Positions 1 through 7,585 of a stretch of 43,769 bases of DNA are shown piece by piece; within the stretch, counting starts at the first letter, position 1; each line of letters opens with the position of its first letter. The notes under the pieces were generated by a model, which had not been told where the DNA came from, made no database searches, and worked only from the letters and a program-made list of their open reading frames with translations. Both the position numbers and the translations under genes were made by a program. Source of the DNA: Compostibacillus humi (GTDB taxonomy: Bacteria > Bacillota > Bacilli > Bacillales > Amphibacillaceae). The stretch is from NCBI RefSeq assembly GCF_014637175.1, contig NZ_BMEV01000022.1, positions 1 to 43,769 on the forward strand, written 5' to 3'.

Positions 1-1
1 T

Positions 2-286
2 CAGTTAATCGAAACGCCAAGCAACCTAAAAGAGTTAGAATCATGGTTACACCGAAGACTCCGAATGATACGTTGGAAAGAATGGAAATTGCCAAGAACC
101 AAGAAGAGAAAACGAATCTCATTAGGAATATCGCCACAAAAGGCATATGAATGGTCAAACTCCAGGAAAGCATATTGGCGTATCGCAAAGAGTCCCATAT
201 TACACATAGCCCTTGGCACCAAATACTGGTCAAGCCAAGGGCTAAAGAGCATATCCGCTAGATATGAAATTTTGCGTCATACATAA
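2..286 (+). CDS. Group II intron reverse transcriptase/maturase, C-terminal fragment
   Basis: The open frame runs in from the window edge for 94 residues to a TAA. It carries the C-terminal maturase (GIIM/domain X) pattern of bacterial intron-encoded proteins: a basic RRLRMIRWKEWK-like helix, then KAYEWSNSRKAYWRIAKSP, then a short tail ending RYEILRHT. No HNH endonuclease domain follows. The reverse transcriptase domain with its YADD motif would lie upstream, outside the window. Known role: splicing the host intron and retrohoming. The frame ends seven bases before domain V, the usual layout when the ORF sits in domain IV. I am confident of the family but cannot tell whether this copy is intact. 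Confidence 0.88.
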   Translation, partial: QLIETPSNLKELESWLHRRLRMIRWKEWKLPRTKKRKRISLGISPQKAYEWSNSRKAYWRIAKSPILHIALGTKYWSSQGLKSISARYEILRHT

Positions 287-292
287 TCTGGA

Positions 293-324
293 ACCGCCGT
301 ATACGGAACCGTACGTACGGTGGT
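293..324 (+). ncRNA. Group II intron domain V hairpin
   Basis: ACCGCCGTA (293-301) pairs with TACGGTGGT (316-324). A two-base CG bulge (314-315) and an upper stem TACG/CGTA (302-305, 310-313) closed by GAAC complete the shape. This matches the catalytic domain V: a stem of about 9 bp, a two-base bulge, a short stem and a tetraloop. The tetraloop is GAAC rather than the usual GAAA. Domain VI follows at 327-361. Confidence 0.75.
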
Positions 325-368
325 GTGAGAGGGACGGAGGTTAGTCACCTCCCCCTATCTCAATTTTC

Positions 369-497
369 CTACTCCCTTGCTGATTTTGATTTGCTTTTTC
401 CTGCATCAATTACTCGGTCAATATCAAGATACGGTTTTCCCCGCAACGCATCATTCGAGAAAATTTTAGCCGTCGGTTTTTCCCTATTCTTTGCCAT
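369..497 (-). CDS. Small hypothetical protein, 42 aa
   Basis: The ATG at 497 is preceded by a strong GGGAGGTGG Shine-Dalgarno sequence at good spacing, and the frame ends with TAG at 369-371. The product is short, charged and soluble: it begins MAKNREKPTAKIF and ends in a Lys/Ser-rich tail (KSKSKSARE). I do not recognise a family and see no membrane segment or signal peptide. The intron copy ends within a few bases of the stop codon, so the gene's own terminator has been pushed away or lost. A sigma-A-like promoter lies at 548-576. A 16-codon frame (MAKLREDK...) starting at about 531, with its own GAGGAAG site, overlaps the gene's start in another frame. Confidence 0.6.
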   Translation of the reverse strand: MAKNREKPTAKIFSNDALRGKPYLDIDRVIDAGKSKSKSARE

Positions 498-547
498 GCG
501 TCCACCTCCCTATTTTATCTTCTCTTAGCTTAGCCATTTACTTCCTC

Positions 548-576
548 TTTATAATCCTGCTAGCTCCGTATGACAA
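548..576 (-). promoter_or_regulatory. Candidate sigma-A promoter of the 42-aa gene
   Basis: On the minus strand TTGTCA (571-576) and TATAAA (548-553) are separated by 17 bp and sit about 50 bp upstream of the start codon at 497. The call rests on consensus match only. Confidence 0.45.
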
Positions 577-647
577 TCCCGAAGCGATAAACGAGTTTTG
601 CAGATAAAGAATATAATGCAGCAAACAAGATGACGAGGAGTGTATTT

Positions 648-1439
648 ATGGCAGTAATTAATACAGAAAAGTGGCTGGAACAGTCCTATGATGACCCAAG
701 GGAAATTTGCAGAAAAATCCGCCCTTACGTAAAACATCTTTCTGACAGAGACTTATTTCGCTATCTTACGTTGCACGGAATGTATCGGCGGCCAATGATA
801 AAAAAAGAACAGTTGCTTAGCCATTTGAAAGAAAATAACATCTGGAAAGTTATGCAAAAAGAGCTCCATTATTTACAAAAAAAGTGGAAGGGACCAGACG
901 TAAATATTTTCATCCTGCCTGTGGACAGCGAAAAAAGATTGATTGAAGAAGATTTGAAAGGAAAATCAGGTCTTGTTTTTCAAGGTAACCTGTTTCTGTT
1001 TTTCGGGGAAATTCATGATATAAAAGAAGCTCAAGCCTTATTCACCCATGAATATCATCATCTTTGCCGCTTGCGACACGGCCCGAGAAAGGAAAAGGAT
1101 TATCGCCTACTTGATGCCATGATACTGGAAGGTTTGGCAGAACAGGCAGTGAAAGAACGGTTTGGAAAAAAATATAATGCTGGATGGGTCAGCTACTATA
1201 CCCCAAAACAGCTGGAAAAAATGTGGAATGACCTGCTTTTCCCTTATCGGAATATTAAAACTAGCCACCGAAAATATGAACCGCTGATGTATGGTACCGG
1301 CTTCTATCCGCGTTACTTAGGGTATAGTGTGGGATATTATTTGGTACAAAAATTTTGCCGCACACGTCAACATACGAGCACTTCCCTCCTTGATGAAAAA
1401 GCAGAAAAGATTGCCCAAGTACAAGCCGAATCAGAATAA
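648..1439 (+). CDS. yjaZ: YjaZ-family (DUF2268) putative Zn-dependent protease
   Basis: 263 residues from the ATG at 648, which follows GAGGAG. The N-terminus (MAVINTEKWL) matches the Bacillus YjaZ style; the ATG at 630 would add six residues and lacks a ribosome binding site. The DUF2268 metalloprotease motif is visible as HEYHH (H134, E135, H138). A downstream ILEGLAEQAV segment supplies the third-ligand glutamate expected in gluzincins. There is no signal peptide, so a cytoplasmic enzyme is likely. Substrate and pathway are unknown. The gene stands alone, followed by the YjcZ miniprotein genes. Confidence 0.85.
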   Translation: MAVINTEKWLEQSYDDPREICRKIRPYVKHLSDRDLFRYLTLHGMYRRPMIKKEQLLSHLKENNIWKVMQKELHYLQKKWKGPDVNIFILPVDSEKRLIEEDLKGKSGLVFQGNLFLFFGEIHDIKEAQALFTHEYHHLCRLRHGPRKEKDYRLLDAMILEGLAEQAVKERFGKKYNAGWVSYYTPKQLEKMWNDLLFPYRNIKTSHRKYEPLMYGTGFYPRYLGYSVGYYLVQKFCRTRQHTSTSLLDEKAEKIAQVQAESE

Positions 1440-1548
1440 AACAATAAGGACGCAAGCCCAAATATAAAGAAAATCGGGACATTTGCCATATCAACAACCG
1501 ACGGGAAACATATAATGTAACGTAAATGACTACGGAGGTGATTCGCTA

Positions 1549-1656
1549 ATGAGCAGCAAAGGAGGCGCAGGATACTCCTACGGTGGAGGCTTTGCGTTAA
1601 TCGTAGTATTATTCATTTTATTAATTATCGTAGGTTCCGCCTACGTAGGTTACTAA
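1549..1656 (+). CDS. yjcZ: YjcZ-family tiny membrane protein, 35 aa
   Basis: ATG at 1549 after GGAGGTG. The protein has a Gly/Ser/Tyr-rich head and then the family core [18 protein letters not shown], one transmembrane helix, ending AYVGY. This is the Bacillus 'tiny TM' YjcZ family, often linked to sporulation; the biochemical role is unknown. It is too short for most gene callers. A paralogue follows 32 bases downstream, probably in the same transcript. Confidence 0.85.
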   Translation: MSSKGGAGYSYGGGFALIVVLFILLIIVGSAYVGY

Positions 1657-1688
1657 CCGGAAAATTTTAAAATAAAGGAGGGAATGTG

Positions 1689-1826
1689 ATGGGCTTCGGA
1701 TTCGGATGCGGTTATGGCGGTTACGGCTATGGAGGAGGCTATGGCGGCGGTTACGGTGCTACTGGCTTTGCCTTAATTGTCGTATTGTTCATTTTGCTCA
1801 TTATCGTCGGTGCAGCTTGGTACTAA
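1689..1826 (+). CDS. YjcZ-family tiny membrane protein with Gly/Tyr repeat head, 45 aa
   Basis: ATG at 1689 after AAGGAGGGAATGTG. The N-terminal half is a run of Gly/Tyr repeats (residues 2-23, [13 protein letters not shown]-type). It then carries the same transmembrane core as its neighbour ([15 protein letters not shown]) and ends AAWY. It is a tandem paralogue of the preceding gene, differing mainly in the expanded Gly-Tyr head. The head resembles the low-complexity heads of spore-coat-associated miniproteins, but no function can be read from it. Confidence 0.8.
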   Translation: MGFGFGCGYGGYGYGGGYGGGYGATGFALIVVLFILLIIVGAAWY

Positions 1827-1880
1827 AATAAAATATGCATAAAGCAAAACTAGCTGCATGTTGAAGATAAATGAAAAAAG

Positions 1881-1913
1881 AAGCACCGGCAATGGCTTGC
1901 ATCGCCGGTGCTT
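1881..1913 (-). terminator. Rho-independent terminator between yjcZ pair and ctaB
   Basis: AAGCACCGGC (1881-1890) pairs with GCCGGTGCTT (1904-1913). On the minus strand a run of Ts follows at once, so it terminates ctaB. On the plus strand the T tract is weak, so it may act only partly for the yjcZ genes. Confidence 0.8.
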
Positions 1914-1922
1914 TAACATTTA

Positions 1923-2825
1923 TTAAAAAGGAAACGATGGGATCGTCAAGATAATCGGCAGCAGAAAAACAACCATTAAATAGTTTACGGAGAAAAGGAA
2001 ATTTTGATGTGCCCACTTCAAATCATCCTTTGCATAAAAGCCGTAAAGCACAAGGCCTAACCAGACAATATTTAACACTGTTAAAACAAAGACATATACA
2101 TTGCCTAATGAAACCATCCAGAAAGGAATCGGAAGTAAGCAAGCAACATATACTGCCATTTGTCTTTTCGTCATAGCAAAACCATAAACGACAGGCAGCA
2201 TGCGAACCCCGGCACGGGAATATTCGTCACATTTTTTCATTGCTGTTGCTAAAGTATGAGGGATTTGCCAAATAAACAAAATGGCAAATAAGGAAATAGG
2301 TATAACGTGCAAAGCAGAATCTACCGCTGCCCAGCCCATCAATGGCGTAACTGCTCCGGACAAGCTTCCGATAATTGTATTCATCGTGTACCGCCGCTTC
2401 GACCATATCGTATATAGAACGACATAAGCAAACCAGCCAATGAACGTATAAACGATCGTTTCCCCCGTAGTAAACAGCAAGATTCCAAATCCGGAAAGGG
2501 AAGTAAGTATGCCAGCTGCTAATATGGAGCGCAACGAAAAATGGCCGGTAACCGTTGGCCGCTGTTTCGTACGGTCCATTACCGCATCAATGTCAGCCTC
2601 ATACCAATTATTCAACATCAATGCTCCTGCCATTACGAGCGTCGTGCCAATCATCGTGCAAAAAAATTCGGTTACGTATTCCCCGAATAATGAGCCTGTA
2701 AAATATAATGCCAGCCAAAAACCAGTGAATACTGGAACGACATTTGCCAACAATACACGATATTTAATTAACAGTTTCAAGTCCTGCAGCCATACAGAAG
2801 CATTTACTGCTTTCCCATGTATCAT
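1923..2825 (-). CDS. ctaB: Protoheme IX farnesyltransferase (heme O synthase)
   Basis: 300 residues, the usual CtaB length. It is a UbiA-superfamily membrane enzyme that transfers farnesyl from FPP to heme B to give heme O for terminal oxidases. The first prenyl-binding motif is visible as NNWYEADIDAVMDRT (about residues 92-106), followed by the KQRP segment. The second motif lies near CDEYSRAGVRMLP (about residues 199-211). Eight or nine hydrophobic helices are evident. The gene is in the same direction as the heme-copper operon upstream but is separated from it by a terminator. No ctaA (heme A synthase) is in the window. Confidence 0.92.
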   Translation of the reverse strand: MIHGKAVNASVWLQDLKLLIKYRVLLANVVPVFTGFWLALYFTGSLFGEYVTEFFCTMIGTTLVMAGALMLNNWYEADIDAVMDRTKQRPTVTGHFSLRSILAAGILTSLSGFGILLFTTGETIVYTFIGWFAYVVLYTIWSKRRYTMNTIIGSLSGAVTPLMGWAAVDSALHVIPISLFAILFIWQIPHTLATAMKKCDEYSRAGVRMLPVVYGFAMTKRQMAVYVACLLPIPFWMVSLGNVYVFVLTVLNIVWLGLVLYGFYAKDDLKWAHQNFLFSVNYLMVVFLLPIILTIPSFPF

Positions 2826-2940
2826 ATGAATCTCTTCCTTTAATACTATTCATCTATGAATATTGTAACACGGAAAATCATTTGATCATTAGAGGAAAAT
2901 GTTGAGAAAAAGTGTCATTATTTTGTCAAAAGGGCAAAAA

Positions 2941-2968
2941 AATTTGGTCAAACAAAGTATGACCAAAT
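2941..2968 (-). terminator. Terminator of the first heme-copper operon
   Basis: ATTTGGTCA and its complement TGACCAAAT form a 9-bp stem, followed on the minus strand by seven Ts. It lies just after the stop codon of the CtaG-like gene at 2975. Confidence 0.85.
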
Positions 2969-2974
2969 GATTTT

Positions 2975-3538
2975 TTATTCCGATGGAAGATTTTCTGAAT
3001 GGTCGATAAATACATACTGGAGCGTAAAAAGGACCATGGCAGCAGTAATAATGACAAATCCCCATCCTAGTGCTTTTTGTTCAGCCACAAGATAATTGTT
3101 GCAAATCTGAATCGGAGCATCGATATAGAGCCAAGCCATTAAACCGAACATGGACAAATAATTTAAGAACACGAAACTCCTTCCTATTAGCAGGATTTTT
3201 TTCCAGCTGTCCGCAAGCAAAATGCCGACAATAGGAAGACTAATAAATTTAAATAATTCAACGGCCGGATACGTTAATGCTTCATCAACCGCCCGCGGGA
3301 TCATCCAATAGGTCGTGACAAAAATGACAATAATAATCCCAGGAATGCCATTTCCGTTCCAATTGGCAAAAAACCCAGGAAACCGCTGCAGCAAATATTT
3401 TCCGATAATCCAGCCGAAGATAATAAGAAGCGGAAGCTGGACGAGCATATGGACAATCATAACGGATTCGAGCAATTCCCTCATCGGTGGCAGGGCCAAT
3501 ACGATAATCATGCATATTCCAAGCAGTAATGATTTCAT
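2975..3538 (-). CDS. CtaG-like integral membrane protein of heme-copper operon 1
   Basis: 187 residues with five or six hydrophobic helices. It is clearly homologous to the protein at 30975-31526: both share HM(L/H)(V/M)Q(L/M)PLLI, an NGIPGII segment, YWMIPR, FGLMAWLYI, and QxCNNYLxxxQKALGW. The HMxxQ and QKALGW segments resemble a shortened CtaG (cytochrome oxidase assembly) fold; this is similarity by eye, not a proven assignment. The start is four bases after the stop of sco. Position in both operons implies a role in assembling the CuA or CuB centre. Confidence 0.6.
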   Translation of the reverse strand: MKSLLLGICMIIVLALPPMRELLESVMIVHMLVQLPLLIIFGWIIGKYLLQRFPGFFANWNGNGIPGIIIVIFVTTYWMIPRAVDEALTYPAVELFKFISLPIVGILLADSWKKILLIGRSFVFLNYLSMFGLMAWLYIDAPIQICNNYLVAEQKALGWGFVIITAAMVLFTLQYVFIDHSENLPSE

Positions 3539-3542
3539 CGTT

Positions 3543-4175
3543 TTACCCCTCCAGTTCTGACTCCAATACTTGAAGTACTTTTTCCGCGGCTTTCTCTGTC
3601 TGCTGGTAATCCATCACTTCGATTAAATAACCTTCACGGTCAACGAAATAAAATGCCGAATTATGGGCAAATCCTCCGTTTCCGTCAGGAATAACAATTA
3701 CTCCAAACTCTTCCAGCAATGCTTGAAGCTCCTCCTTGTCAGGGATTCGCGCCATTCTCCATGTTTCCCCGTCACTGCCGAAAGCTATCCGATATGTTTC
3801 TAACGTTTCCGGGTCATCCCGATCCGGGTCAAAACTGACACTGAGAAATACAATCTCTTCCCCGATGTATTTTTCCGGCAGTTGGTCGTATACTTCCTTT
3901 AAGTTAAGTTCCAGCACCGGACAAACGTCGGTACATGCTGTATAGATAAAGGTAAGGAATACATATTTACCTTCAAATTCGGAGAGGGTATAAACCCTCT
4001 CCTTGCTGTCTTCCAAAGTAACTTCAGGAAATGCAGGCTGTTCCTGCATTAGTCTATATGTTCTGGCGCTTTCCGCCGTAAAGGCATGCAAACCATCTGT
4101 ACCAAAATAAATGATTAGTAAACCTAACACGATGCTAATGATCGTTGCCAGATGATTACGCCAATTTCTTTTCAT
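3543..4175 (-). CDS. sco: SCO1/SenC-type copper chaperone of heme-copper operon 1
   Basis: 210 residues. One N-terminal transmembrane anchor (about 9-28) precedes a thioredoxin-like domain facing outward. The copper-binding CxxxC is visible as CTDVCP and the distal His as AHNSAFYF. Sco proteins deliver copper to, or reduce, the CuA site of subunit II. The ATG at 4175 overlaps the end of the subunit I gene by 20 bases, so it is translationally coupled. It is a close paralogue of the Sco at 31523-32161. Confidence 0.93.
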   Translation of the reverse strand: MKRNWRNHLATIISIVLGLLIIYFGTDGLHAFTAESARTYRLMQEQPAFPEVTLEDSKERVYTLSEFEGKYVFLTFIYTACTDVCPVLELNLKEVYDQLPEKYIGEEIVFLSVSFDPDRDDPETLETYRIAFGSDGETWRMARIPDKEELQALLEEFGVIVIPDGNGGFAHNSAFYFVDREGYLIEVMDYQQTEKAAEKVLQVLESELEG

Positions 4176-5640
4176 ACATATCGCTTCCTGCAGTTCCTCT
4201 GTTCTTCATGTAGCGAATGAAATGAATAACGAAAATCAAAGTTCCGATGACTGCGAATACGCCGGCAATGGCACCGAATTGAGCAGGTCCCATCCATTCC
4301 GGAAAATGAGTAGCCCATCTTCTCGGTGTGCTGATTGCACCAGAAACTAGGAACTGGATACTTATCGAGAACATGGCGATAGCATAGCAGAAAAATCCAA
4401 TTTTATCCAACATCGTATCTTGTACATCGCTGTCCACTTTCGCTAAGTAATACATAAAGGAGAATAGCATTACTACCGCTCCTACCCCCATATACATGTG
4501 GAAATGACCAGGAACCCATTTCGTATTATGCATGACATGGTTGACTACAATCGTTGCGTCAATAATGGCAGGCACAACACCGATAACCCAGCCAAACATG
4601 GACAGATAAGCTAATCTGGATGCCATATCCCATTTTATGCCTGACTTATACACTACCATTAAGGCACCGTATGCCGTAACAACGAGAACAGGCAGGCCGT
4701 TCGCGTAGGATAAAACTTGCCCCATAATAAGCATCCATCTAGGCATTACCGGGTCCATCAGCATATGGTGTGTATAAATGACTAAGGTGAAAATGGTTGA
4801 ACAAGTCCATGCTACAAGGAATAATTTTGATACTCCCCATGGACGGTTCGCATATTTAGGCAATAATTCGTATACGACAATAACAGCCATATAAATAATT
4901 GCGTTTGCAAATACGTGTCCGAATGCGTAAGTTAAGTTTTTCGCAAGCAGCGGATCGAAAGTAAATGACGGATTTATCACATTAATGATGTTCATAATAA
5001 GTACAATTGCACCGGCGATAATTGCTGTTGTATTTACAATTGTAACCATTGTACTTGCGATGACCGCTTTTGGCGGGGCATCTTTTACATCTTTCTTGCC
5101 AAAGAGAATATCCCAGCCTAGTCCTTTTGTTAAACTGCCATATTTCCGAATAATTGCTCTTCCTGTGTCAATATAAAGAAGTAAAAATCCAGTTCCTAAC
5201 ACGAGCATTCCAACTAAGTAAAGCAGCGCCCCAATCGTACCCCATGCATTGGCGGATAATGCCGGCAATGGATAGAGGAATGTCCAGGCACTTGCGTATT
5301 CAAAGGAAAATATGCCAACGATAACCATGACAACCGCGATAATAAATAATACGAGGTTCCAGACAAAAATCTTTTTCGAAAGCTGGACATATTGTCCTAA
5401 GAAATACCACATTAGGCCGGCTGCCGCCAATGCTGCAGCCCCGATCATTCCGGTTCCATGAATCGTCAGAAATTGATAAAAGGTTGCAGGAGAAAGATTT
5501 AATATTCCGCCTTGATTTAATAACATTAAAATTCCGAAAACCATCATAAGTCCAATGACCAAACCGCCTGTCAGCAAGTAGGCAGCAACTAATTTGTTTC
5601 TTGACTTGTCTTCATAATGATAGGCAATATCCTTGCTCAT
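4156..5640 (-). CDS. Heme-copper superfamily subunit I lacking the active-site Tyr; candidate CuA-type NO reductase catalytic subunit
   Basis: 494 residues from the ATG at 5640 (GGGGG Shine-Dalgarno); about 12 helices or more. All six metal-binding histidines are present: H61 (low-spin heme), H242, H291 and H292 (CuB or FeB), and H379 and H381 in GHFHMYMG. The helix VI motif reads GHVFANA, where oxygen reductases have GHPxVY. Position H+4, the cross-linked Tyr, is Asn (N246), and no Tyr stands six residues before HH as in cbb3 enzymes. Loss of that Tyr is a mark of nitric oxide reductases in this superfamily. With the CuA subunit II upstream I infer a CuA-type NOR, known from Bacillus azotoformans; the exact subfamily is not certain. 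Electron donor unknown, probably a membrane cytochrome c. Confidence 0.72.
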   Translation of the reverse strand: MSKDIAYHYEDKSRNKLVAAYLLTGGLVIGLMMVFGILMLLNQGGILNLSPATFYQFLTIHGTGMIGAAALAAAGLMWYFLGQYVQLSKKIFVWNLVLFIIAVVMVIVGIFSFEYASAWTFLYPLPALSANAWGTIGALLYLVGMLVLGTGFLLLYIDTGRAIIRKYGSLTKGLGWDILFGKKDVKDAPPKAVIASTMVTIVNTTAIIAGAIVLIMNIINVINPSFTFDPLLAKNLTYAFGHVFANAIIYMAVIVVYELLPKYANRPWGVSKLFLVAWTCSTIFTLVIYTHHMLMDPVMPRWMLIMGQVLSYANGLPVLVVTAYGALMVVYKSGIKWDMASRLAYLSMFGWVIGVVPAIIDATIVVNHVMHNTKWVPGHFHMYMGVGAVVMLFSFMYYLAKVDSDVQDTMLDKIGFFCYAIAMFSISIQFLVSGAISTPRRWATHFPEWMGPAQFGAIAGVFAVIGTLIFVIHFIRYMKNRGTAGSDMYEKKLA

Positions 5641-5657
5641 TGATTCACTCCCCCTTC

Positions 5658-6182
5658 TTATTCCGTTACCGTAATTTCGCCGATCATTAAGTGATGGGCT
5701 AATCCGCAATATTCCATACATAAAATTTCATACGTGCCAGGTTCGTCAAAAGTAATATAAACAACATTTGTATATTCAGGCATTGCTTGTGTTTGGGCGA
5801 TTAATGTTTTATCCTCATTATAAATCCCAAACCCGTGGGTAACGTCTTGACTCGTTACGTGGAATTCAACCGGTTCGCCGACTTTAAATTCAGTCTGGCT
5901 CATGTCCCAGCCAAATTGCAGCGCCTTCACATCGACAATGGTCGGTTCCACTGCTTCACCATAAACCGGCTGGTCATAAGGAAGCTGTCTTAGCGTCCCT
6001 AAAGCAGCAACGACTAAAATCGTAATTACCGTCGTTGCATAAAACTTTCTTGCTTTGTACCATTTCTTTTTAATTGGTTCATAGTCTCTTCTTTCTTTTG
6101 ATTTCACAGCTACTGCGAAGAATACAATAACGATAAGTGACATAAATACTAAACTAGTAATCCAAGCAACTGTTTGTACCAT
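5658..6182 (-). CDS. CuA-containing subunit II of heme-copper operon 1
   Basis: 174 residues with two N-terminal transmembrane helices (about 5-27 and 47-66) and an extracytoplasmic cupredoxin domain. The binuclear CuA ligands are visible: His in THGFGIY, then CMEYCGLAHHLM (Cys-x-Glu-x-Cys-x3-His-x2-Met). It receives electrons from a cytochrome c and passes them to subunit I. It is first in the operon, with an AGGAGGGAG site and a perfect FNR-type box 59 bases upstream of the start. The two-helix anchor differs from the one-helix ba3-type subunit II at 33929-34396. Confidence 0.87.
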   Translation of the reverse strand: MVQTVAWITSLVFMSLIVIVFFAVAVKSKERRDYEPIKKKWYKARKFYATTVITILVVAALGTLRQLPYDQPVYGEAVEPTIVDVKALQFGWDMSQTEFKVGEPVEFHVTSQDVTHGFGIYNEDKTLIAQTQAMPEYTNVVYITFDEPGTYEILCMEYCGLAHHLMIGEITVTE

Positions 6183-6240
6183 ATAGCTCCCTCCTAACTT
6201 ATAATCGCTTTTATATTAACGAATATCCGAAATGGAAAGT

Positions 6241-6256
6241 TGTGACTTTTGTCACA
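6241..6256. promoter_or_regulatory. FNR/CRP-type box upstream of heme-copper operon 1
   Basis: TGTGACTTTTGTCACA is a perfect TGTGA-N6-TCACA dyad. On the minus strand a TAATAT-like -10 lies about 31 bp from its centre (around 6212-6217). That matches class II activation, with the box centred near -41.5. Fnr (encoded at 9569) or the Crp-family protein at 26564 is the likely ligand. Confidence 0.8.
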
Positions 6257-6396
6257 GTTTCTGGATTATTAAATAATTTGTCACTTTTTTTATTTTTCCC
6301 TATTATTACAGTGAAAACGTTGTTTTTATTGTGTTTTTCTCATGTTTAAGCTACACTTGTCCCAAACTTTGATAATGAACGATAGAGGTGATAAAA

Positions 6397-6894
6397 ATGA
6401 GTGATTTGACCCATTTTAATGAACATGGCCGAGCTAAAATGGTAGATATTTCTGGAAAAAATGAAACAAAAAGAATAGCAATTGCCAAATCATGCATCGA
6501 GATGAAAAAGGCGGTTTACGAAAATATTGTGGAACAGAAAAACAAGAAAGGAGACGTACTTGCCGTGGCACAAGTTGCCGGCATTATGGGAGCAAAACAA
6601 ACAGCAAATTTAATTCCGATGTGCCACCCTATTCCGATTACAGGGGTGAATCTTCAATTTGATTGGCAAAATCAGGAGAAAGAAAACGTAAAACTCGTTA
6701 TTACGGCAGAGGTAAAAACGGTAGGTGCAACGGGAGTAGAAATGGAAGCATTGACAGCAGCTTCTCTAGCAGCTTTAACCGTTTATGATATGTGCAAGGC
6801 AGTGGACAAATCGATGGTCATTGGCCCAACCTACTTAGTTGAAAAAAGCGGAGGAAAAAGCGGGGATTATAAAAGGGACCAGTTATCCGAATAA
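6397..6894 (+). CDS. moaC: Cyclic pyranopterin monophosphate synthase MoaC
   Basis: 165 residues from the ATG at 6397 (AGAGGTGAT site). MoaC works with MoaA in the first step of molybdopterin synthesis, making cPMP from the 3',8-cyclo-GTP product. The signature MCHPIPITG (catalytic region), the central [16 protein letters not shown] and C-terminal KSGGKSGDY are all present. It is transcribed alone, away from the other Moco genes, and its stop codon lies in a hairpin shared with modB. Confidence 0.97.
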   Translation: MSDLTHFNEHGRAKMVDISGKNETKRIAIAKSCIEMKKAVYENIVEQKNKKGDVLAVAQVAGIMGAKQTANLIPMCHPIPITGVNLQFDWQNQEKENVKLVITAEVKTVGATGVEMEALTAASLAALTVYDMCKAVDKSMVIGPTYLVEKSGGKSGDYKRDQLSE

Positions 6895-6902
6895 CTGGTC
6901 CC
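6875..6902. terminator. Bidirectional hairpin between moaC and modB
   Basis: GGGACCAGTTAT (6875-6886) pairs with ATAACTGGTCCC (6891-6902). On the minus strand TTTT follows directly after modB. On the plus strand the T-run comes about 12 bases later (from 6914). The moaC stop lies within the stem. Confidence 0.7.
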
Positions 6903-6903
6903 G

Positions 6904-7569
6904 TTATGCTGGCTTTTTTTTATCTTTTAAATGAATAATCGATAAAAACAGAAAGGAAAAAGCAATACTAATCAGTGCATAATAGGAAGCAATCTTCATT
7001 TCTCCCATTTCAATCGCCAAATAAATGGCAGTAGGAATTGTCTGGGTTTTTCCCGGAATATTTCCGGCAAACATAAATGTGGCGCCAAATTCGCCAAATC
7101 CTCGTGTGAATCCGAGAATTACTCCGGTTAATGCGGAACCTTTCGCCAATGGGAGAATAATTTTCCAGAAAATTGTCCAGTCCGTTGCCCCATCCACTTT
7201 GGCAGCATTAATAATGTTTTTGTCTACGGATAAAAAGCCGGATTTTAACGATTGATAGACAAGAGGAAAACTGACGGTGACCGCTGCGATTACCGCTGCC
7301 GTTGACGTAAAGAGGACGGAACTGTTCGTCAGGCGATAAATGAGTTTGCCGATAAACCCTTCATTGCCGAAAATAACGATAAGGATAAAGCCGATTACAC
7401 TTGGCGGGAGAACTAACGGCATGAAAAACACCGTCTCTATTAGCGTTCTCCCCTTCCTTTTCTTCACTGCAACTGCAAACACAGCAAAAACCGCCAGCAA
7501 AAACGTAATGAATGTCGCCGTGCCGGCAACGTAAAAGGATAATTGGACCGGATGCCAGGACCATTCCAC
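6904..7569 (-). CDS. modB: Molybdate ABC transporter permease ModB
   Basis: 221 residues with a GTG start (7569). The binding-protein-dependent permease has five or six helices, with the EAA loop seen as NAAKVDGATDWTIFWKIILPLAKG and the ModB-typical RGFGEFGATFMFAGNIPGKTQT. It imports molybdate for the cofactor used by NarG. No modC ATPase is next to it: a terminator follows at once. The ATPase must be encoded elsewhere or shared. Confidence 0.95.
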   Translation of the reverse strand: MEWSWHPVQLSFYVAGTATFITFLLAVFAVFAVAVKKRKGRTLIETVFFMPLVLPPSVIGFILIVIFGNEGFIGKLIYRLTNSSVLFTSTAAVIAAVTVSFPLVYQSLKSGFLSVDKNIINAAKVDGATDWTIFWKIILPLAKGSALTGVILGFTRGFGEFGATFMFAGNIPGKTQTIPTAIYLAIEMGEMKIASYYALISIAFSFLFLSIIHLKDKKKPA

Positions 7570-7585
7570 GATTTTTCACCTACTT

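Larger units (their letters stand above)
1..364 (+). mobile_element. 3' part of a group II intron (left end of window)
   Basis: Seen: a maturase C-terminus (to 286) is followed by a domain V-like hairpin (293-324) and a domain VI-like hairpin (327-361). Positions 257-366 are repeated in inverted orientation at 43660-43769, which shows a multicopy element. The 3' splice boundary is put at about 364 because the domain VI stem ends at TCTC (358-361) and both copies share sequence only through CTCAATTT (359-366). The 5' part lies outside the window. The position just past the stop codon of the opposing gene at 369-497 resembles the terminator-associated insertion of bacterial class C introns; that class assignment is inference. 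Confidence 0.85.

Noticed and set aside
1-252. Minus-strand 83-codon frame at the left edge
   Set aside because: It is antisense to the intron maturase, whose conserved GIIM pattern explains the region.
4156-5640. Annotation as an ordinary cytochrome c oxidase subunit I
   Set aside because: The HPxVY motif needed for O2 reduction is replaced by HVFAN, so the plain oxidase label would mislead. I kept heme-copper subunit I with a NOR-candidate note.
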